Assembly (NCBI RefSeq): GCF_014648475.1
Contig: NZ_BMRE01000005.1
Location: 186,001-250,000, forward strand
Origin: Lentzea flava
Lineage (GTDB): Bacteria; Actinomycetota; Actinomycetes; Mycobacteriales; Pseudonocardiaceae
Length of the DNA stretch: 64,000 nt
Direction of reading: 5' to 3'
Within the stretch, counting starts at the first letter, position 1. The number at the start of each line of letters is the position of its first letter. The notes under the pieces were generated by a model that did not search any database, was not told where the DNA came from, and was given only the letters and a program-made list of their open reading frames with translations. Shown here piece after piece: positions 25,380 through 34,459 of the stretch. Both the position numbers and the translations under genes were made by a program.

Positions 25380-28220
25380 TCACGCGGCCGGGGCTTTCGC
25401 GAACACCTCGATCTCGCCGAGCGTGAGGTACCCGCTCGGGCGCGCGGTGAGGACGACGCGGACGGCGGTCGCAGACCGGGTCAGCGCGACCTCCGTCCGG
25501 ACGCCGGTGACCTCGACGTCAGCGCTCGCGTCGACCCACGAGCCGTCGGCCGTGCGCACCTGCACCTTGGCGCTCTTGGCGATGCCGCCTTCGCCGTCGC
25601 GGTAGGAGTGCACGGCGACTCGGGTGAGATCGCGCGTTTTCGGGAAGGTGAACGTGATCGTGTCGGACGGGTTCTTGGTGCCCGACTTCCAGTTCGACCA
25701 CGCCTTCTCGTCCGTGACGCCGTTGCGCAGCCGTTCCGCGGAATAGCCCGACTCCGTGTAGGTCGCGGCGACCGTCACGGCCGGGTCGGGTGCCGTGTTC
25801 ACCTCGACGGGTTCGGTGACCTCCACGACCGCGGTGGCGGCGACGGTGCTGCCGTCGACGACCTGGGCGCGTCCGGTCACCGTCACCGTGCCGACTTCGT
25901 CGAAGACGGCGGCGTCCCACGTGACGGGCAGTTCGGCCTTGCCGCCGCGGTTGCCGACGCCCGTGACGGTGGCGGGAAGATCCGGCTGCCCACCGACGTA
26001 CGTCCTGGCACGGGCCGGAATCGTCGAAGCGATCGTGTCGACGGTGACCACGGCGAGCGCGGACAGCTTGTGCCCCAGCGCATCCGTCGCCGTGCCGCGC
26101 ACCCGGACGGTGCCGGGCTGGTTCCACCGCGAGTCGGACGGCACGTCCCACACCACGGGCAGAGCGCCGCGCGCGCCGTCGCGGTACACCGGCGTCACGG
26201 TGGACGGCAGCACAGGACGCAGCTTCGGAACGGTGAACACGGCCGCGTCCTGGGTTCGCAGCACGGTTTCGTCCGTCACGGTCCACCGCTGGCTCGCGCC
26301 CGATGACGGAGGCTTCGCCGCCACGGTCTCGCCGTTCGCGTCGATCAACGCGCCGGTGGCGGCGTTGACGAACGTCCAGCTGCCGTCACCGGTCGTGGAC
26401 ATGATCCACTGCGCGGCGGTGTCCCCCGCCGACTGCAACACCACGGCATCGCCCACCGCGGCCAGTCGGGTGCCGGACACCGCGTTGACGATCTCGTAAC
26501 GCTCGCGGTTCCCGTTGCCATGACTGAGCTTGCGCACCGACCACAGCTGCTTCCCGCTGGTGGCGTCGGTCGTGCGGGCGACGGCACGGGCCCAGTCGTC
26601 CGACGGCTGCAGCGACCTCCCACTCGTGCCCAGCCGGTACACGTGGTCCGGTTGGACCAGCGCGGCGTCGCGGGCCACCCCGGACACCCCGTCGACGACG
26701 AACGTCGTGACCGACTTCCCCGGCACGGTCAGCGTCGCCGCCCCGCCGGAGACCCGCACCGGGTTACCGCGAACCAGGGCACCGTCCGCGCTCGTCACCA
26801 CCGGGGCGACCCGCGCGTTCGCCGAGACGGTCCGGAACCGGGTGAGGTCGAGCGTGACCGTGCGGGCGGCCGTGCCGTTGTTGACGTGCACGACGTTCGC
26901 GCCTTGACCGAAGCGCTGCACCGCGGCGACGGTCGACGGGTCGTCGGTCTTGACGAACCGGTCGCCCGGCCGGACGAAGTGGGTGAAGTTGCGGATCGTG
27001 TTGAACTTGGAGTTGGTCCTGATCGGGCAGGACTCCAGGGTGTCGGTCGCCTTGCAGTTGAACGGGACGTGGACGCTGCCCCAGTTCTTGCCCGCCGCCT
27101 GCTGCGGGATCGAGTCCTCGATCGGCTGCCAGAACACCCAGGCCGACGGTTCGAGCTCGCGGATGTCCTCGAGCATCCTGGTCGCGATGCCCAGGCCCGG
27201 TTCCATGCCGGTGTAGTCGGTGGTGCCGTTGCCCCACGTGCCCTCGACCTCGCTCATCCAGAGCTTCTCGTTCGCGCCCTTGGCGATGTCACGCGCGCTG
27301 GTGCGCTGACCGGTGCCGTAGGTGTGCACGTTGAGCTGGTCGATCACCTCGCGTGCCGGGCCGTAGCCGTTCCAGTTGCGCACGAACGTGCCGGGGTTGG
27401 TTTCGTCCATTGCGGACACCTTCACCTTCGACCTCAGCCGGTCGAGCGCGCGCCGGGTCGCGAGCAGAACCTCCTGCTGCAGCTCGGGTCCCGCGTGGGC
27501 GCCCTCCTGCCGGCCGCCGGTTGGCTGGCCGTCCGGGCCGATCTGCGTGCCCCAGTAGTTGGTGTTCGGCTCGTTCAACGGGGCGAGGGTGTCGAACTTG
27601 ATGCCGTGCGCGCGTTCCAGCTCCTGTGTCACGCGCGCCAGGTAGGTGCCGAAGTCGTCGACGCGGTCGCGGCGGATCTGGTCGGTGTTCGCGTCGAAGC
27701 CGCCAGAGACGTAGCCGCTGACGGTCTGGAACCACGGCGGTGAGTTGCTGAACGCCTCCCACTTCGTGACCTTGCGCTTGATCTGGTCGACCCACCAGCG
27801 CTGGTTGGCGTCCGCGGCGAAGTTCCAGTGGTCGGGGTTGTCCGGCCGCCACCAGTCCACGTCCGCGCGGGTCGTGCCGGGCGGGGCCTTCCAGAAGCCC
27901 TCCATGGTCGCGCCGACCTTCATGTAGTCCTTGCGGACGTCCGGCGCGTTGCCGCCGCCGATGTTGTAGCGCGCGATGTTCAGCCGCAGACCGTCGTCGC
28001 CGAACAGCAGGTCGACGAGCTTGCGGCGGATGGGCTCCGGGTAGCCACCGGTGATGTTGGCCATCCACACGAGGCTCGTCCCCCAGCCCTCGAACTCGGG
28101 TTGCTGGTAGGACGGGTCGACGCGGACCACGACCCCGTTGGAGGGCAACGGTTCCGCGGCTGCCGCCGGGGTGTAGAGGCCCGCGACGACGAGCACGAAC
28201 GCCAGCAGAATTCTGACCAC
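25380..28220 (-). CDS. Secreted GH30 galactanase-like enzyme with ricin-type, Ig-like and CBM32-like domains
   Basis: The 946-residue protein has a signal peptide (1-22), a GH30 barrel (about 30-500) with acid/base Glu in PLNEPN near 216 and nucleophile Glu in MSEVEG near 323, a ricin-type beta trefoil (about 515-640), two group-4 bacterial Ig domains (about 655-800) and a C-terminal F5/8 type C/CBM32-like domain (about 815-940). The opening FEGWGTSLVWMANITGGYP and this domain set fit GH30 subfamily 5 endo-beta-1,6-galactanases acting on arabinogalactan. It begins with GTG one base after the stop of the BNR gene, so the two form a coupled pair, and the GH2 beta-galactosidase is divergent. Confidence 0.85.
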   Translation of the reverse strand: MVRILLAFVLVVAGLYTPAAAAEPLPSNGVVVRVDPSYQQPEFEGWGTSLVWMANITGGYPEPIRRKLVDLLFGDDGLRLNIARYNIGGGNAPDVRKDYMKVGATMEGFWKAPPGTTRADVDWWRPDNPDHWNFAADANQRWWVDQIKRKVTKWEAFSNSPPWFQTVSGYVSGGFDANTDQIRRDRVDDFGTYLARVTQELERAHGIKFDTLAPLNEPNTNYWGTQIGPDGQPTGGRQEGAHAGPELQQEVLLATRRALDRLRSKVKVSAMDETNPGTFVRNWNGYGPAREVIDQLNVHTYGTGQRTSARDIAKGANEKLWMSEVEGTWGNGTTDYTGMEPGLGIATRMLEDIRELEPSAWVFWQPIEDSIPQQAAGKNWGSVHVPFNCKATDTLESCPIRTNSKFNTIRNFTHFVRPGDRFVKTDDPSTVAAVQRFGQGANVVHVNNGTAARTVTLDLTRFRTVSANARVAPVVTSADGALVRGNPVRVSGGAATLTVPGKSVTTFVVDGVSGVARDAALVQPDHVYRLGTSGRSLQPSDDWARAVARTTDATSGKQLWSVRKLSHGNGNRERYEIVNAVSGTRLAAVGDAVVLQSAGDTAAQWIMSTTGDGSWTFVNAATGALIDANGETVAAKPPSSGASQRWTVTDETVLRTQDAAVFTVPKLRPVLPSTVTPVYRDGARGALPVVWDVPSDSRWNQPGTVRVRGTATDALGHKLSALAVVTVDTIASTIPARARTYVGGQPDLPATVTGVGNRGGKAELPVTWDAAVFDEVGTVTVTGRAQVVDGSTVAATAVVEVTEPVEVNTAPDPAVTVAATYTESGYSAERLRNGVTDEKAWSNWKSGTKNPSDTITFTFPKTRDLTRVAVHSYRDGEGGIAKSAKVQVRTADGSWVDASADVEVTGVRTEVALTRSATAVRVVLTARPSGYLTLGEIEVFAKAPAA

Positions 28221-28221
28221 G

Positions 28222-29634
28222 TCAGGCCCCCAGCCGGAAGTCGGCGACGCGGATCGGCGACGGCGTCGTGCCGGTGGAGGCCTGCTGGTACTGCACCGAC
28301 AGCATCCCCTGCGACACCACGCGGGACGTGTCGACGTTGACCTCGCCGAACGCCTGCAGCGACGGCCGGTCGAACACGGTCGTCCAGTCCGTCCACCCGC
28401 TGGCCTTGCTCGCCGCCACGATCCTGCCGCGAGGCATCACCAGGTAGGCGTTGTCGGCGCGGTCGAACACGATCTTCGTGCGCTGGGTGTGGTTCGGCGG
28501 GATCGGCACCTCCCTCTTCGTCCACTTGCCGTCCGCACCGCGGAAGACGTGGAACGTGCGGCCGTACTGGGCACGCTGCTGCGCGTAGTTCGACACGCAC
28601 TGGGTGAACCGGCCGGGGACGTAGCTGATCACCACGTGCGGGCGGCCCTCGGCGTCCACCGCCTGGCTCTCCTGGTTCATCAGGCCGTGGTTCGGGTCGA
28701 GCGGGTCGACCACCAGACCGGGTGAGGTGACGCTCACCGGCGTGCCACCCGTCGTGCCGACGACGGTTCCGGCACCGTTGCGCCACGTCCGGCCGCGGTC
28801 GTCGCTGTAGACGTAGCCGGTGTCGTGGTTGGTGAGCCCGCCGGAGTTGCACAGCACCCCGGCATTGCCCTCACGCCAGGTGAAGGCGGCGTGCAACCGT
28901 CCACTTCGGTCATACGTCAGGCCGTGCAGGTACATGTTGCGGGTGGTGGAGACGACGCCATTCGGGCCGGTGTAGGACCCGGTGGCCGACGACCAGCCGC
29001 CGAGCTTGCGCCACGTGCCGCCGGAGTACTCGGCCAGCTCGTTCACGCCGTTGCCGGACCCGCCGGTGCGGTAGCTGAACTGCAGCCTGCCCTCCGGCGT
29101 CACCACGAACTGCGGGTAGGTCATCGACCCGAGCTCGACGCCGCCGAGCGTCCGCTGCACCTCCCCGAACGCGGCGGCGTTCCACTGCTGCGCGCCGATC
29201 GCGAGGCCCGGTTGGGACCGCAGGTAGAACAACCGCGTATTGTGCGTGTCCATCGCGACGTGGATCGTGTTGTCCTGCGGGGAAATCCCCATCGAGATCA
29301 CGTTGTGCGAGTCGTCGACGCTGAGCCGGTGCGGCAGCACGACGGACTCCCACCGCGTGCTGCCGATGGTGCGCCGCGCGACCACGACGTTGCGGCTCGC
29401 CGTGTACCAGGTGGCGTACTGACGGCCCTGGTAGGTCAGGATCGCGTCCTGCTGGAACGAGTTGTTGTTCACCACCCCGTCGTAGGAGACGAAGTACAGC
29501 GCCGAAGTGTCCAGCAGCGTGTCGCCGACGAGGCTCACCACCGGTGCCGCCGCGGGCGCCGCGGATCCGGGTGCCGCGAGCGAGGCCAGCAACACCGCGG
29601 CCGCCAGCACTACCGGCGCCGTCCTGCGTTTCAT
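28222..29634 (-). CDS. Secreted BNR_4 beta-propeller protein, candidate rhamnosyl-glucuronate lyase or hydrolase
   Basis: This 470-residue exported protein (signal peptide about 1-28) is a BNR-type propeller throughout: ATWYTASRNVVVARR, SYDGVVNNNSFQQDAIL, SVDDSHNVISMGISP, YSDDRGRTWRNG and SQAVDAEGRPHVVISY. That fold (PF15892) includes ulvan lyases of PL25 and the enzymes of PL42 and GH145 that remove the L-rhamnose-alpha-1,4-glucuronate cap of gum arabic. Because it is coupled to a GH30 galactanase and faces a beta-galactosidase, decapping of arabinogalactan side chains is the best guess. Conserved-looking His in SHNVISMGI and DTHNTRLF would suit a catalytic role. The start 29634 gives the signal peptide; ATG 29643 is possible. 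Confidence 0.75.
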   Translation of the reverse strand: MKRRTAPVVLAAAVLLASLAAPGSAAPAAAPVVSLVGDTLLDTSALYFVSYDGVVNNNSFQQDAILTYQGRQYATWYTASRNVVVARRTIGSTRWESVVLPHRLSVDDSHNVISMGISPQDNTIHVAMDTHNTRLFYLRSQPGLAIGAQQWNAAAFGEVQRTLGGVELGSMTYPQFVVTPEGRLQFSYRTGGSGNGVNELAEYSGGTWRKLGGWSSATGSYTGPNGVVSTTRNMYLHGLTYDRSGRLHAAFTWREGNAGVLCNSGGLTNHDTGYVYSDDRGRTWRNGAGTVVGTTGGTPVSVTSPGLVVDPLDPNHGLMNQESQAVDAEGRPHVVISYVPGRFTQCVSNYAQQRAQYGRTFHVFRGADGKWTKREVPIPPNHTQRTKIVFDRADNAYLVMPRGRIVAASKASGWTDWTTVFDRPSLQAFGEVNVDTSRVVSQGMLSVQYQQASTGTTPSPIRVADFRLGA

Positions 29635-29931
29635 CTTCCACATCCTCTTCGTCGAGGGAGTCAGCGAACTTCCAGACGGCCGTTGAAGGCGACGCCAGAG
29701 CAGGGGAACCAGAAGTCGCCGGCGTGCGCGGGACACGTTGCCGTGCCGCCAGTTGATCGTGGTGCGGGCCTGCTGATCGGCAGCGTGATGTCGAACAAAA
29801 TCGAACGCAAGAGACTCACCGTTCGATAACAGCAGCCGATCTGTGAAGGCCGTGGACCTCGCGGCCCCTTGTCGCGTCCGACGTCGAACTGTTCACTTGT
29901 GTTCATTTCTGTCTGAACATGGAGGTTCAGC
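29635..29931. promoter_or_regulatory. Divergent regulatory region, BNR-GH30 pair / GH2
   Basis: This 297-base gap has no gene. It carries GTCGAA at 29790-29795 and ATCGAA at 29800-29805 (10-base period), CCGTTCGAT at 29819-29827, and a further GTCGAA near 29893. No LacI-type palindrome is apparent. Confidence 0.55.
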
Positions 29932-32900
29932 GTGCGGCGCGCGATTGTTCTTGCGACAGTCATGTTGGTTGCGGCGGGTTCGATGACACCGATCGCCGCC
30001 GCCGTGGATCCCCCACCTGACGTGCACACCTATCTCGAAGATCCGCGCAGGATCGCCGAGGGACAGGAACCGCACCACGCGCTGCTGCTCCCGCAGGCCG
30101 ACATCGCCTCCGCCGTGCGCGGGGACGAGCGCACGCCGTTCACGCAGTCGCTCGACGGCAAGTGGCGCATCGCCATGGCGGACAAGCCCGCCGACGTTCC
30201 CGCGCGGTTCTACGCCGACGACTACGACACGTCCGGCTGGCGCACAGTGACCGTGCCGCACACGTGGCAGACCGACGGCCTCGACCACCCGATCTTCCGC
30301 AACATCGCCACCGAGGTCCAGCCGGACGACCCGCCCCGAGTTCCCCGTGACATCAACCCGACCGGCGCGTACGTCCGCGAGTTCGACGTGCCCGCCGACT
30401 GGACCAAGCGCGAGACGTTCCTGCGGTTCGAGGGCGTGACCTCGGGCTACTTCGTGTGGGTCAACGGGAAGTACGTCGGCTACGACCAGGGCGGCTACAC
30501 CCCGGCCGAGTTCGACATCTCCCCCGCGCTGCGACCCGGCCGCAACAAGATCGCCGTCCAGGTGCACCGCTGGAGCGCCGGTTCCTACCTCGAGGACTAC
30601 GACCAGTGGCGGTACTCGGGCATCTTCCGCTCGGTGACGCTGTACTCGACGCCCGCGACGTTCATTCAGGACGTCACGCTCAGGACCGACCTCGACGCCA
30701 CCTACACCGACGCGACGCTCACCGCGGACGTCGAACTGGGCCACAAGCCCGGTGGCACCACCGGAAAGCACCGCGTCACGGCCGGCCTGCGCGACTCTCG
30801 CGGAGCCGAAGTCGCTTCGGCGAGCCAGGAAACCGACGGCAGCACCGCACGGCTGACGATGCCCGTGCGCAACCCCGCCAAGTGGACCGACGAGACGCCG
30901 AACGTCTACACCGTCGTGCTCACGCTGACCGCGCCCGACGGCAAGGTCACCCACATCACCAGTGACACCACCGGTTTCCGCAAGATCGAGATCCGCGACC
31001 GCACGTTGCTGGTCAACGGCAAGCGCGTGCTGTTCAAGGGCGTCAACCGCGCGGAGACGGACCCCGACCACGGCCGGCACGTGCCGAGGAAGGCGCAGGA
31101 ACGCGACGTCGCGCTGATGGAGCAGCTCAACGTCAACGCCGTCCGCACCTCGCACTACCCGAGCGACCCGTACTTCTACGACCTCGCCGACCGGCACGGC
31201 CTCTGGATCGACGACGAGGTCGACATCGAGACGCACAACCACGAGAACTGCTCGCGGTGGTGCCAGGCCAACCAGCCGGAGTGGCGCGACACGTTCATGG
31301 ACCGCATGATCGCCATGGTCGAGCGCGACAAGAACCACCCGAGCGTCTTCCTGTGGGACACCGGCAACGAGGCCGGACTCGGCGCGCACCACTACGAGAT
31401 GGCGAAGTGGGTCAAGGCCGCCGACCCGTCCCGGCCGGTCTACCACCAGTCCAACAACCCCGACGGTGACGCGCCGTTCGCCGACGTCTGGGGCCCGCGC
31501 TACCCGTCACCGGAGAGGTTCGCGGAGCAGGCGAAGAGCACGACCAAGCCGCTGATCTTCGGCGAGTACGCGCACGCCATGGGCAACAGCCTCGGCAACT
31601 TCCGCGAGTTCTGGGAGATCATCAGGGCCAACCCGCAGACGCAGGGCGGGTTCATCTGGGACTGGGCCGAGCAGAACATCAGGCAGAAGACCCTGATCAC
31701 GCCCGACACGTCCGGCAACGACATCACCGCGCTGCTGTCCGGCGCGCCGAAGCTCGTCGACGGTCACCGCGGCAAGGCGCTGTCGTTGTCGGGGCTCGAC
31801 GACTTCGTCGAGGTCTACCGCGACCGCAAGCTCGACATCACCGGCACCGCGCTGACGCTCGACGCGTGGGTCAAGCCGGGCAGGTGGACCGGGCAGTTCC
31901 CGATCATCGCCAAGGGCGACCACCAGTGGACGCTCAAGATGAAGAACGAGACCACGCTCGAGTTCTTCATCCACAGCGGCACCTGGCGCGCGGTGCAGGC
32001 GAAGGTGCCGGCCGACTTCTACGGCAAGTGGCACCGGGTCAGCGGTACGTACGACGGTGCCGCGCTGCGGCTGTACATCGACGGCGCCGAGGTCGGGAAC
32101 CTGCCGTTCACCGGCGCGATCGACTACTCGGCGGCGGACGTGAACATCGGCCGCGACTTCGAGATGTCGTGGAACGACCCGTCCACCGTCACCCGGCTCG
32201 CCGCCGGTGACGTCGACGACGTGCGGATCTACGACCGGGCGCTGTCCGCGGCCGAGCTGAACGCTTCCGCGCCCGTCGGTGGAGCCGTGCTGGCGCTCGA
32301 CTTCGACCGCGTCCAGGAGAAGGGCACGCACTTCGCGTACGGGTCGACGCTGTCCGGTGTGGACGGTCTGATCAACACCGACCGCACGCCCCAGCCCGAG
32401 ACCCTGCAGATGGCGTGGGCACACCAGCCGATCCGGTACGCCTACTCCGGCGGAGTGCTGTCGGTGACCAACGAACGCCAGTTCACCGGCACCGACGACC
32501 TCACCCTGCGCTGGCGGGTCACCGAGGGCTCGCGGACGGTCAAGAGCGGCGAACAGCCGTTGCGGGTGGCCGCCGCCTCGACCGCGCAGATCTCGCTGCC
32601 GGTGCCGGTCAACGACGCCGACCGCGAGCGGTTCCTCACCGTCGAAGCGGTGACGTCCGGGCACGTGCTGGCGCACGACCAGTTCTCGCTGGGCGGCAGC
32701 CGGATCCCCGGCCTGGACAGGGCGCCGCTCGACTGGGCCCTCGTGTTCACCCAGGAGGACGCGAACAAGGTCACGGCCACCGCGGCCGGTGCGGCGTACA
32801 CGGTCGACAAGAAGACCGGCACGCTGACGTCGATCAAGTCGTGGGGCCGGGAGCTGCTCACCAGCGGGCCGAAGCTCGACGCGTGGCGGGCGCCAATCAG

Positions 32901-33645
32901 CAACGAGACCTACACGTGGGGTCGCGCGGAGGGCGAGGACTGGCGCAAGGCGGGCCTCGACCGGCTGGAGACCACCGTCACCGGTGTCCGGGTGGAGAAG
33001 GACGGCGTCAAGGCCACGCGGATCGTCGTGGACAGCAGGGTCGCCGCGCCCGGTGTGAGCGGGGCGTGGTTCGACCAGACGATGGTCTACACGGTCGACA
33101 CGTCCGGTGTGCTGCGGCTCGGGCACCGCGTGACGCCGCAGGGCGGCATGCGGACGTTGCCGTACCTGCCGCGGATCGGGGTCCAGCTGTCCGTGCCGGA
33201 CCGCTATTCGACGTTCTCCTGGTACGGCCGGAAGGCGGAGAGCTACGTCGACCGCAAGGACGGCACACCGATCGGCGTGCACACCACGTCCGTGGCCGAC
33301 CAGTACGTCGAATACCACCGTCCGCAGGACCACGGCAACCACACCGACACCAGGTGGGCGCTGCTCACCGACGGCCGCACGTCCGGGCTGCTGGTGTCGG
33401 GTGCGCGCGAGGTCAGCGTGACGCAGTACGACGACATCGAGCGGGCCGCGTACCCGTTCATGTTGCAGCGCAACAAGGGCTACTTCACGCTGCACGCGGA
33501 CCACGCCGTGACCGGTGTCGGCGACACGCCGAACCCGGTGCGGCAGCGCAGCCAGGTGCGCCCGGACAGCACCTACGAGTACACGATCACCCTGCGGCCG
33601 CTGACGTCGCAGGAGGCCTGGTCGGGCCGGCCGGCGGGAGCCTGA
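29932..33645 (+). CDS. Secreted GH2 beta-galactosidase with inserted LamG domain
   Basis: The 1237-residue exoenzyme has a signal peptide (1-24), GH2 sugar-binding (about 65-240), Ig-like (about 245-350) and barrel (about 355-590) domains with acid/base Glu in DTGNEAG near 479 and nucleophile Glu in FGEYAHAMGNS near 544, then a LamG domain (about 605-776), a linker Ig domain, and the beta-galactosidase small-chain domain (about 945-1225). Placement of LamG between barrel and small-chain domain is unusual for LacZ-type enzymes. It would trim galactose from arabinogalactan or pectic galactan outside the cell. The GTG start follows GGAGG. Confidence 0.9.
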   Translation: MRRAIVLATVMLVAAGSMTPIAAAVDPPPDVHTYLEDPRRIAEGQEPHHALLLPQADIASAVRGDERTPFTQSLDGKWRIAMADKPADVPARFYADDYDTSGWRTVTVPHTWQTDGLDHPIFRNIATEVQPDDPPRVPRDINPTGAYVREFDVPADWTKRETFLRFEGVTSGYFVWVNGKYVGYDQGGYTPAEFDISPALRPGRNKIAVQVHRWSAGSYLEDYDQWRYSGIFRSVTLYSTPATFIQDVTLRTDLDATYTDATLTADVELGHKPGGTTGKHRVTAGLRDSRGAEVASASQETDGSTARLTMPVRNPAKWTDETPNVYTVVLTLTAPDGKVTHITSDTTGFRKIEIRDRTLLVNGKRVLFKGVNRAETDPDHGRHVPRKAQERDVALMEQLNVNAVRTSHYPSDPYFYDLADRHGLWIDDEVDIETHNHENCSRWCQANQPEWRDTFMDRMIAMVERDKNHPSVFLWDTGNEAGLGAHHYEMAKWVKAADPSRPVYHQSNNPDGDAPFADVWGPRYPSPERFAEQAKSTTKPLIFGEYAHAMGNSLGNFREFWEIIRANPQTQGGFIWDWAEQNIRQKTLITPDTSGNDITALLSGAPKLVDGHRGKALSLSGLDDFVEVYRDRKLDITGTALTLDAWVKPGRWTGQFPIIAKGDHQWTLKMKNETTLEFFIHSGTWRAVQAKVPADFYGKWHRVSGTYDGAALRLYIDGAEVGNLPFTGAIDYSAADVNIGRDFEMSWNDPSTVTRLAAGDVDDVRIYDRALSAAELNASAPVGGAVLALDFDRVQEKGTHFAYGSTLSGVDGLINTDRTPQPETLQMAWAHQPIRYAYSGGVLSVTNERQFTGTDDLTLRWRVTEGSRTVKSGEQPLRVAAASTAQISLPVPVNDADRERFLTVEAVTSGHVLAHDQFSLGGSRIPGLDRAPLDWALVFTQEDANKVTATAAGAAYTVDKKTGTLTSIKSWGRELLTSGPKLDAWRAPISNETYTWGRAEGEDWRKAGLDRLETTVTGVRVEKDGVKATRIVVDSRVAAPGVSGAWFDQTMVYTVDTSGVLRLGHRVTPQGGMRTLPYLPRIGVQLSVPDRYSTFSWYGRKAESYVDRKDGTPIGVHTTSVADQYVEYHRPQDHGNHTDTRWALLTDGRTSGLLVSGAREVSVTQYDDIERAAYPFMLQRNKGYFTLHADHAVTGVGDTPNPVRQRSQVRPDSTYEYTITLRPLTSQEAWSGRPAGA

Positions 33646-33660
33646 CCGGGGCTGGCACCA

Positions 33661-33688
33661 GGTGGCCCCGGTCCCGGCCGGGGCCACC
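33661..33688. terminator. Bidirectional terminator
   Basis: GGTGGCCCCGG at 33661-33671 pairs perfectly with CCGGGGCCACC at 33678-33688 around TCCCGG. An alternative stem (GACCGGGGC 33644-33652 with 33665-33673) overlaps it. It separates the convergent GH2 gene and GH16 remnant. Confidence 0.8.
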
Positions 33689-33690
33689 GC

Positions 33691-34319
33691 TCACGCCCGT
33701 GTCCGTCCGATGTAGACGTTGCGGGCCCGGTAGACCGTCTCCGCGGCCGGGCCCGGGCTGCCGGACGAGCCCTCCATCTGCAGGTTGATGATCACCCACA
33801 GGGGCTTGCCCGCGAAGTTCTTCCCGGTGTGCTTGGCGATCCACTTGCCGTCGAGGTAGTAGTGGATGTCGACGTCGGTGCTGTTGACCTTGGTGATCCA
33901 CGCCCGGTAGGTGTGCCACGAGCCGGGTGAGGACACGCCGACGCTCGAGCTGGACACGTCGCTCGACGTCCGGAAGGTGTTGGACCAGTTCCGGTTGTCC
34001 CCCTTGAACTCCAGGATGTCGCTCTCGGGCGGCCAGCTGTTGGCCCCGGTGAGCCAGAACGCGGGCCAGGTGCCGCGTGCGGACGGCGCCTGGAAGTCGC
34101 CCTTCACCTCCCAGTTGGGGAACTGGTCGTTGACGACGACGTGCTCCTTGGCGTGGACGGCGCCGGAGTGGTAGCGGATCGGCAGGTGCGGGGAGGCCCC
34201 GCTGTTGCCCTTGTCCCACGAGATCCGCGTCGCCTTCAGCGTGAGCACACCGCCGCGTGCGCGGGCGTCGTGAGGCCGGTCAGGAGAACGAACGCGAAAG
34301 TGCTTGCTGCGATTCTCAT
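33691..34319 (-). pseudogene. GH16 beta-glycanase, frameshifted and N-terminally deleted
   Basis: A GH16 jelly-roll reading frame runs from about 34256 to the stop at 33691 and keeps the catalytic block ESDILEF (pattern ExDxxE), GTWPAFWLTG and VIINLQMEG. A good signal peptide (MRIAASTFAFVLLTGLTTPAHA) starts at 34319 but lies in another frame and stops at 34236. The first 60 or so residues usual for mature GH16 domains are missing between the two parts. A deletion with loss of frame is the simplest reading. The GH16 frame itself is open far upstream but offers no signal peptide or ribosome site. Sequencing error could explain the frame but not the missing segment. Confidence 0.75.
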
Positions 34320-34358
34320 CTTTAACTGCGCAGTAAAAAGTTGCTGCCGTGTAACAGG

Positions 34359-34389
34359 TTCGTCGATTCGACAGCCAGTTCGATTCGAC
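34359..34389. promoter_or_regulatory. TTCGAC cluster before the adenylation operon
   Basis: TTCGTCGATTCGAC (34359-34372, identical to 10456-10469), TTCGAT at 34379 and TTCGAC at 34384-34389 crowd the 140-base gap between the GH16 remnant and the adenylation gene. They could serve either direction. Confidence 0.5.
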
Positions 34390-34459
34390 ATGAACGATGT
34401 GAGGGTGTGTCTCGTTCAGAACGGGTGACCGCGCAACGCTGTAGAAAGGGCATCCTGCA

